Assembly: GCA_020650975.1 (NCBI GenBank)
Contig: JAIPMN010003446.1
Coordinates: forward strand, 1-21,767
Direction: 5' to 3'
From: Apostichopus californicus
Lineage: Eukaryota; Echinodermata; Holothuroidea; Aspidochirotida; Stichopodidae
DNA: 21,767 bases
Shown here: in pieces, positions 21,501 through 21,767 of the stretch
How positions within the stretch are numbered: position 1 is the first letter of the stretch
How the letters are laid out: each line of letters begins with the position of its first letter
Position numbers and translations under genes: made by a program
The notes under the pieces: generated by a model
The model's database searches: none
Told to the model about the DNA's origin: nothing
The model's input: the letters and a program-made list of their open reading frames with translations, nothing else

Positions 21501-21767
21501 TGTTTCGTGCAATACATCTGCTATATAGAAGTGGTACATTTCTGATGACGTTACTTATATCTTGTCTGTATTCAGCTTCTCTCTGTCCTAAGAACAATCC
21601 CTACGCATCTTGTGGCTCCGGATGTTCAGCGAGTTGCAACCATCCTAATGGTATAGACGATTGCCTTCACAACTGCATTGAAACTTGTCCTTGTTGGTAT
21701 GGTACTCTTATTGAAGATAGCGAGTGCGTCAAGCCAACAAGTTGTGACTGTTACCTAGAAGGGGTCG
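356..21767 (+). CDS. Giant multi-VWD secreted protein, IgGFc-binding protein/zonadhesin-like; 33 spliced exons, both ends open
   Basis: The exons join in one frame: 356-538, 853-1046, 1857-2031, 2581-2903, 3481-3639, 3989-4133, 4563-4742, 5343-5542, 5754-5928, 6155-6483, 6781-6933, 7200-7344, 7804-7992, 8296-8370, 8644-8849, 10367-10541, 11346-11668, 12040-12222, 12733-12877, 13653-13835, 14292-14494, 14935-15109, 15495-15823, 16240-16398, 17224-17365, 17646-17825, 18035-18237, 18385-18559, 18875-19185, 19588-19743, 20046-20187, 20454-20627, 21576-21767. Seen directly: repeated GDPHY, CG(L/M)CGTC, FG..W, TCVYDVC, PG.WW, CPEG..LDG..C and CYC..GY.G.G..C signatures in fixed order, GT/AG borders and matching phases. 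From family knowledge: VWD-C8-TIL-E arrays occur in FCGBP, zonadhesin, tectorin and mucins and form disulfide-linked extracellular polymers. Exons were joined by phase and homology, not by cDNA, so optional exons cannot be excluded. No signal peptide, membrane segment or natural terminus lies in the window. Orthology to a named gene cannot be decided. Confidence 0.93.
601..637. repeat. Degenerate TATAG pentamer tract
   Basis: Imperfect tandem tatag/tata units in the intron between D0 C8-b and TIL. It is simple-sequence DNA with no visible function. Confidence 0.6.
853..1046 (+). CDS. D0 TIL domain exon
   Basis: Phase 1 in, phase 0 out, 194 bp. It starts with CPEG and contains CPPTC, a PDCPFD stretch, LVDGDQC and a final GYIM. 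Eight of the ten canonical TIL cysteines are present. C2 is replaced by Asp and C6 by Ser (codon tca at 945-947). The frame requires the exon to end at atg (1044-1046), which uses a GC donor (gcaagt). A + strand reading frame at 778-1044 overlaps in another frame and is a shadow. Confidence 0.87.
1047..1856 (+). other. GC-AG intron, D0 TIL to E, 810 bp
   Basis: The donor is atg|gcaagt, which matches the standard GC-donor consensus; the acceptor is ttttacag. Using the nearby gt at 1051 would leave the exon in phase 1 and break the E frame, so the GC donor is needed. The interior is AT-rich, with no coding potential or recognisable element. Confidence 0.82.
1857..2031 (+). CDS. D0 E module exon
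   Basis: 175 bp, phase 0 in, phase 1 out. Nine cysteines are spaced as in the other E modules, ending in an EGF-like C.C..GY.G.G..C signature. Its CGI..G.RGC pattern is shared only with the E module of D3. The donor is gttagt. Confidence 0.9.
2032..2580 (+). other. Intron between D0 and D1, 549 bp
   Basis: Phase 1 intron separating two D assemblies. It is AT-rich with no repeat or second gene seen. An open frame runs from 2502 into the exon, but its ATG lies in intron sequence just upstream of the acceptor (...ttatttgtag) and is not a likely start. Confidence 0.75.
2581..2903 (+). CDS. D1 VWD-a exon with GDPH site
   Basis: Phase 1 in, phase 0 out, 323 bp. The order is CEC, GDPHY, TFDG, FQGDCEYILV..C, then PVSY.RGVRLEY and a hydrophobic beta-rich tail. 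It has all four N-terminal VWD cysteines and the Asp-Pro bond that self-cleaves in MUC2 and FCGBP (family knowledge). The donor is gtaagt. Confidence 0.94.
2904..3480 (+). other. Intron within D1 VWD, 577 bp
   Basis: Phase 0 intron with donor gtaagt and acceptor cttttggtag. AT-rich. The reverse-strand open frame inside it lacks any recognisable domain and is probably chance. Confidence 0.75.
3481..3639 (+). CDS. D1 VWD-b exon
   Basis: 159 bp, phase 0 in and out. Hydrophobic strands are followed by the canonical CGLCGTC, then an Asp-rich loop (DPSDDF) likely to belong to the VWD calcium site, then LPSGDL. The donor gtatca is weak, but its position matches the VWD-b exons of the other assemblies. 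Confidence 0.9.
3989..4133 (+). CDS. D1 C8-a exon
   Basis: 145 bp, phase 0 in, phase 1 out. It starts with the C8 entry motif DFGNAW, followed by three cysteines and a strongly acidic stretch (GSDEEV). That stretch recurs in D4. Open frames on both strands here (+ 3957-4145, and reverse) are shadows. Confidence 0.87.
4134..4562 (+). other. Intron within D1 C8, 429 bp
   Basis: Donor gtgagt, acceptor ctcctttacag. The open frame at 4238-4438 is hydrophobic but of low complexity (T-rich DNA) and has no homologous signature. I call it intron. Confidence 0.75.
4563..4742 (+). CDS. D1 C8-b exon
   Basis: 180 bp, phase 1 both ends. The sequence runs GPFSQC, FETCVYDVC, then a C...Y...C core, TPGEWW and VPEC. 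It is a complete second half of C8. The donor gtaagt is strong. Confidence 0.93.
4743..5342 (+). other. Intron D1 C8 to TIL, 600 bp
   Basis: Phase 1 intron ending in tacaatttag. It contains a 12-C homopolymer (4919-4930) followed by an A-rich stretch. Nothing else was recognised. Confidence 0.75.
4919..4930. repeat. Poly-C homopolymer, 12 bp
   Basis: Uninterrupted run of C within an intron. It is length-unstable and prone to sequencing error. Confidence 0.9.
5343..5542 (+). CDS. D1 TIL domain exon, all ten cysteines
   Basis: 200 bp, phase 1 in, phase 0 out. It has CPDNMIY, CDSAC, PTC, EEVCKC, LLDGDEC and DCGC, then GGSYIK. All ten TIL cysteines are present with Ascaris-inhibitor-like spacing. 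The donor is gtaaaa. Confidence 0.92.
5754..5928 (+). CDS. D1 E module exon
   Basis: 175 bp, phase 0 in, phase 1 out. It contains GEEWYSEECSERC, then CD...G.RKCYC. The final GY.G.G turn is degenerate but the last cysteine is kept. It pairs best with the E module of D4 (CSERC, RKCYC). Confidence 0.92.
6155..6483 (+). CDS. D2 VWD-a exon with GDPH site
   Basis: 329 bp, phase 1 in, phase 0 out. The order is PCVCNVYGDPHY, TFD, YQGDCEYILV..C, VSYLRYLRFEYGG. All four cysteines and the Asp-Pro site are kept. The acceptor is ttttggcag and the donor gtaagt. Confidence 0.94.
6781..6933 (+). CDS. D2 VWD-b exon
   Basis: 153 bp, phase 0 both ends. It contains CGMCGTC, then an acidic loop and LQMPNGDI. 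The acceptor attttgcag and donor gtaaga are good. Confidence 0.92.
7200..7344 (+). CDS. D2 C8-a exon
   Basis: 145 bp, phase 0 in, phase 1 out. The EFGAAW entry motif is followed by three cysteines (MTC, NPC, DMC). The acceptor is tttgctgcag and the donor gtaaac. Confidence 0.9.
7345..7803 (+). other. Intron within D2 C8, 459 bp
   Basis: AT-rich phase 1 intron. The reverse-strand open frame at 7457-7708 has no recognisable motif. Nothing else seen. Confidence 0.75.
7804..7992 (+). CDS. D2 C8-b exon
   Basis: 189 bp, phase 1 both ends. The sequence runs GPFAPC, DACVMDLC, CRQAGGNPGDW. It has WR where most other copies have WW, a change shared with D5. All C8 cysteines are kept. The donor is gtaatt. 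Confidence 0.9.
8296..8370 (+). CDS. D2-specific linker exon with RRKR furin-like site
   Basis: 75 bp, phase 1 both ends, acceptor ccttgcag, donor gtaatt. In the phase set by its neighbours it encodes a cysteine-free Gly/Ser/Ala linker containing SRRKRA, which fits the furin rule R-X-K/R-R. No counterpart exists in the other assemblies. Joining 7992 directly to 8644 also keeps the frame, so the exon could be skipped. It is recognised from splice sites, phase and composition only, not from a conserved domain. Confidence 0.68.
8644..8849 (+). CDS. D2 TIL domain exon
   Basis: 206 bp, phase 1 in, phase 0 out. It contains DECPEN, CQPTC, IETCIC, ECINVADCGC and GNDIME. Cysteines C2 and C6 are replaced by Trp and Thr; the other eight are kept. 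The reverse-strand frame at 8640-8918 is a shadow. Confidence 0.88.
8850..10366 (+). other. Largest intron of the window, D2 TIL to E, 1,517 bp
   Basis: Every other TIL-to-E intron in the window is 147-810 bp, so this one is probably enlarged by inserted sequence. It is locally less AT-rich around 9160-9420. A 9-bp inverted repeat (tcactattc/gaatagtga, 11-bp loop) lies at 10255-10283. The 74-codon open frame at 9932-10156 has no recognised motif. I could not identify a transposon family or terminal repeats. Confidence 0.7.
10255..10283. repeat. Hairpin-forming inverted repeat
   Basis: Perfect 9-bp arms tcactattc and gaatagtga around an 11-base loop, about 80 bases upstream of the E-exon acceptor. 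Function unknown; could be chance. Confidence 0.5.
10367..10541 (+). CDS. D2 E module exon
   Basis: 175 bp, phase 0 in, phase 1 out. It contains GDTW, nine cysteines, GGVRNCYC and GYTGDGQTC. The acceptor is ttcatttag and the donor gtaggt. Confidence 0.92.
10542..11345 (+). other. Intron between D2 and D3, 804 bp
   Basis: Phase 1 intron between assemblies, AT-rich, with no repeat or gene recognised. Confidence 0.75.
11346..11668 (+). CDS. D3 VWD-a exon; GDPH kept, CxC lost
   Basis: 323 bp, phase 1 in, phase 0 out. It starts with a Gly-rich GWGGGGSGDPHF instead of the usual C.C...GDPHY, so both upstream cysteines are absent. TFD, GTCEYTLVQLC and IRLEYHG.VYE follow as in a normal VWD. The Asp-Pro site is kept. 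The acceptor is gtgttacag and the donor gtgagt. Confidence 0.9.
11669..12039 (+). other. Intron within D3 VWD, 371 bp
   Basis: Donor gtgagt, acceptor ttcataag. AT-rich; nothing recognised. Confidence 0.75.
12040..12222 (+). CDS. D3 VWD-b exon; CGLCGTC changed to CGLLGTA
   Basis: 183 bp, phase 0 both ends. It is 24-30 bp longer than the other VWD-b exons because of an inserted loop before the signature. The second and third cysteines of CG.CGTC are replaced (CGLLGTA), matching the lost CxC in the preceding exon. TGDDFQMPNGEL follows in the normal position, so this is a functional variant rather than decay. Confidence 0.88.
12223..12732 (+). other. Intron D3 VWD to C8, 510 bp
   Basis: Donor gtaaat, acceptor tttccacag. 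No feature recognised. Confidence 0.75.
12733..12877 (+). CDS. D3 C8-a exon
   Basis: 145 bp, phase 0 in, phase 1 out. The EFANSW entry motif is followed by REC, HPC and DKC. These are the same three cysteine positions as in the other C8-a exons. The donor is gtaggt. Confidence 0.89.
12995..13009 (+). other. G-rich tract
   Basis: Three runs of 5, 3 and 5 G separated by single bases. This is one short of a classical four-tract quadruplex. Function unknown. Confidence 0.5.
13250..13540 (+). mobile_element. tRNA-derived SINE (head 13258-13345; end uncertain)
   Basis: An A-box-like stretch (tcagagtggataaagg, from 13263) resembles the D arm of Leu/Ser tRNAs. A near-perfect B box, ggttcgatccc, lies at 13322-13332, about 55 bases later, followed by the ccgggtca end typical of tRNA-SINE heads. 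An AT-rich non-tRNA body follows. The anticodon arm does not fold cleanly, so a functional tRNA is unlikely. The family is unknown and the 3' limit is estimated; I did not see a clear target-site duplication. Confidence 0.6.
13653..13835 (+). CDS. D3 C8-b exon
   Basis: 183 bp, phase 1 both ends. The sequence runs GPLEDC, DDCVYDVC, NPGKWW, VPEC. It is a complete second half of C8. The donor is gtaagt. Confidence 0.92.
13836..14291 (+). other. Intron D3 C8 to TIL, 456 bp
   Basis: Phase 1 intron ending in a strong polypyrimidine acceptor (ctttttttcag). A short purine-rich stretch lies near 14131-14152. Nothing else recognised. Confidence 0.75.
14292..14494 (+). CDS. D3 TIL domain exon, all ten cysteines
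   Basis: 203 bp, phase 1 in, phase 0 out. It has CDEGTVY, CGSACPPTC, PDCPFDC, EVCECPEGQILDG and NCGC, ending VYIP. All ten TIL cysteines are present. CPPTC and PDCPFD are shared with the D0 TIL. The donor is gtgagt. Confidence 0.93.
14495..14934 (+). other. Intron D3 TIL to E, 440 bp
   Basis: AT-rich phase 0 intron ending in tattcatcag. An open frame from 14819 spans its 3' end and the E exon in a different frame and is a shadow. Confidence 0.75.
14935..15109 (+). CDS. D3 E module exon
   Basis: 175 bp, phase 0 in, phase 1 out. It contains DCSIRCTC, a QC..L.C run, CGIMGGIRGCYC and EEG. All nine cysteines are kept. The GY.G.G turn has diverged to GTAWNG. It has no long ORF of its own and was found by homology and phase. 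The donor is gtgagt. Confidence 0.86.
15163..15216. repeat. Three tandem 18-bp repeats
   Basis: gctacaatgtggactgct (15163-15180), then copies at 15181-15198 and 15199-15216 differing at one and two bases. Located in the D3-D4 intron. Confidence 0.9.
15495..15823 (+). CDS. D4 VWD-a exon with GDPH site
   Basis: 329 bp, phase 1 in, phase 0 out. The order is PCSCSIWGDPHY, SFDG, FQGDCEYTLV..C, DPVSYLRGVRLEYQG. It is complete in cysteines and closest to D1 (VSY.RGVRLEY). The donor is gtaagt. Confidence 0.95.
15824..16239 (+). other. Intron within D4 VWD, 416 bp
   Basis: AT-rich phase 0 intron with donor gtaagt and acceptor ctttgatag. It holds the ATGT microsatellite at 16078-16103; nothing else recognised. 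Confidence 0.75.
16078..16103. repeat. ATGT microsatellite, about 6 units
   Basis: Perfect tetranucleotide run in the D4 VWD intron; likely polymorphic. Confidence 0.9.
16240..16398 (+). CDS. D4 VWD-b exon
   Basis: 159 bp, phase 0 both ends, the same length as in D1. CGMCGTC is followed by an Asp/Ser loop with DDF and TLPSQEL. The donor is gtaaga. Confidence 0.92.
16399..17223 (+). other. Intron D4 VWD to C8, 825 bp
   Basis: AT-rich phase 0 intron containing T-rich runs and the hairpin at 16728-16748. No open frame of interest. Confidence 0.75.
16728..16748. repeat. Perfect 9-bp hairpin
   Basis: gtacaacat and atgttgtac form perfect arms around a 3-base loop. It is intronic and its function is unknown. 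Confidence 0.6.
17224..17365 (+). CDS. D4 C8-a exon
   Basis: 142 bp, phase 0 in, phase 1 out. The DFGNGW entry motif is followed by three cysteines and PGSDEEV, an acidic motif shared with D1 C8-a. The donor is gtaaga. The long reverse-strand frame over it is a shadow. Confidence 0.9.
17646..17825 (+). CDS. D4 C8-b exon
   Basis: 180 bp, phase 1 both ends. The sequence runs GPFSTC, YFETCTYDVC, DPGKWW, TGC. It matches the length of the D1 copy. The donor is gtacgt. Confidence 0.93.
18035..18237 (+). CDS. D4 TIL domain exon
   Basis: 203 bp, phase 1 in, phase 0 out. It contains PPCPDGMVY, CPESC, CECPEGKILDGQKC and ECGC, ending TYIS. C2 is replaced by Asp and C6 by Gly. An NIT sequon follows C5. 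The other eight cysteines are kept. A second frame (18050-18241) is a shadow. Confidence 0.91.
18385..18559 (+). CDS. D4 E module exon
   Basis: 175 bp, phase 0 in, phase 1 out. It contains SEDCSERCTC, CD...GVRKCYC and GYVGNGEQC. It is a typical E module and most like that of D1. The donor is gtaagt. Confidence 0.93.
18560..18874 (+). other. Intron between D4 and D5, 315 bp
   Basis: Phase 1 intron with donor gtaagt and acceptor tttttgtag. Nothing recognised. Confidence 0.75.
18875..19185 (+). CDS. D5 VWD-a exon; GDPH replaced by TDFH
   Basis: 311 bp, phase 1 in, phase 0 out, the shortest VWD-a here. CEC is kept, but GDPHY is TDFHV, so the Asp-Pro bond is absent and no autoproteolysis is expected. 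The usual CEYILV..C becomes CSYSLVTNP, losing the second cysteine. Length and frame are otherwise intact. The donor is gtgagt. Confidence 0.87.
19186..19587 (+). other. Intron within D5 VWD, 402 bp
   Basis: AT-rich phase 0 intron ending in ttttttgcag. Nothing recognised. Confidence 0.75.
19588..19743 (+). CDS. D5 VWD-b exon; CGMCGTC changed to VGMCGTC
   Basis: 156 bp, phase 0 both ends. The first cysteine of the signature is Val. GMCGTC, an Asn/Asp loop and MTLPDGSQ follow. The donor is gtaggt. Confidence 0.9.
19744..20045 (+). other. Intron D5 VWD to C8, 302 bp
   Basis: Phase 0 intron with acceptor attccttccag. Nothing recognised. Confidence 0.75.
20046..20187 (+). CDS. D5 C8-a exon
   Basis: 142 bp, phase 0 in, phase 1 out. 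The VFATSW entry motif is followed by SAC, NPC and DHC. All three cysteines are kept. The donor is gtatgt. Confidence 0.88.
20454..20627 (+). CDS. D5 C8-b exon
   Basis: 174 bp, phase 1 both ends. The sequence runs GAFAGC, YKTCVQDYC, CRAAGGSLGNW and SEC. It has WR instead of WW, as in D2. The donor gtttgt is weak. Read-through would add four codons after the shared Gly and then stop at taa (20642-20644), so this could also act as an alternative terminal exon. Confidence 0.86.
20882..20887 (+). promoter_or_regulatory. AATAAA hexamer, possible intronic polyadenylation signal
   Basis: The hexamer lies about 240 bases after the in-frame stop reached by reading through the weak gtttgt donor. Such hexamers are frequent by chance in AT-rich DNA, so use is unproven. 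Confidence 0.25.
20938..21180. repeat. Minisatellite, 38-bp unit, about 6.4 copies
   Basis: The units begin aacattgaatgactcacc and end cctcacatccg. Copies are at 20938-20973 (36 bp), 20974-21011, 21012-21049, 21050-21067 (18-bp internally deleted copy), 21068-21105, 21106-21143 and 21144-21180. It is intronic. Confidence 0.95.
21576..21767 (+). CDS. D5 TIL domain exon, truncated by window end
   Basis: Phase 1 in, after acceptor ctgtattcag. It has LCPKN, CGSGC, SASC, IDDC, IETCPC, ECVKPTSCDC. All ten TIL cysteines are present. It shares IETC.C and the EC....C spacing with the D2 TIL. The exon is open at the window edge. Confidence 0.9.

Larger units (their letters stand above)
20628..21575 (+). 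other. Intron D5 C8 to TIL, 948 bp, with minisatellite
   Basis: Donor gtttgt, acceptor ctgtattcag. It contains a short AAT run near 20790, an aataaa hexamer at 20882-20887 and the 38-bp minisatellite. No counterpart of the D2 linker exon is visible. Confidence 0.75.

Noticed and set aside
1-21767. CRISPR array, bacterial operon, riboswitch or phage features
   Set aside because: The only repeats are intronic mini/microsatellites without spacers, and the gene structure is spliced eukaryotic.

Overview
The window is eukaryotic genomic DNA: AT-rich non-coding sequence interrupted on the + strand by short cysteine-rich exons with GT/AG borders. There is no sign of bacterial gene organisation. The exons belong to one very large extracellular protein gene of the IgGFc-binding protein / zonadhesin / gel-forming mucin superfamily, built from repeated VWD-C8-TIL-E assemblies ('D assemblies'). 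Such arrays are common in metazoans and numerous in invertebrate deuterostomes. I favour a marine invertebrate, possibly an echinoderm, but the sequence alone does not fix the phylum. The 5' and 3' ends of the gene lie outside the window, and its first bases are themselves a splice donor (gtgagt).

I can place 33 coding exons (about 6.4 kb of coding sequence, roughly 2,130 codons) in one continuous reading frame. I number the assemblies D0 to D5. D0 (356-2031) is partial and holds the second half of C8, then TIL and E. D1 is 2581-5928. D2 is 6155-10541 and has an extra linker exon at 8296-8370. D3 is 11346-15109. D4 is 15495-18559. D5 (18875-21767) is cut by the window end inside its TIL exon. 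Every complete assembly has the same six-exon plan with fixed intron phases: VWD-a (phase 1 to 0), VWD-b (0 to 0), C8-a (0 to 1), C8-b (1 to 1), TIL (1 to 0), E (0 to 1). All five E exons are exactly 175 bp. Each assembly is therefore a symmetrical 1-1 block that can be duplicated or lost without a frameshift.

The protein is expected to be secreted and disulfide-linked, acting as mucus, egg-coat, coelomic or adhesive matrix material. D1 to D4 keep the GDPH motif, known in MUC2 and FCGBP as an autoproteolytic Asp-Pro site; D5 has TDFH. D3 and D5 have lost VWD cysteines in matched pairs. TIL domains alternate between complete (D1, D3, D5) and lacking the same two cysteines (D0, D2, D4). Sequence and exon-length resemblances run D0~D3, D1~D4, D2~D5, which suggests duplication of an ancestral three-assembly block. 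D2 carries a private 75-bp, frame-neutral exon encoding a Gly-rich linker with a furin-like RRKR site.

Non-coding features are a tRNA-derived SINE in the intron at 12878-13652, a 38-bp minisatellite at 20938-21180, an 18-bp triple repeat at 15163-15216, an ATGT microsatellite, a C homopolymer, an AT-rich pentamer tract, hairpins and one GC-AG intron. I see no RNA genes beyond the SINE head, no CRISPR array and no second protein-coding gene. No promoter or confirmed polyadenylation site is visible.
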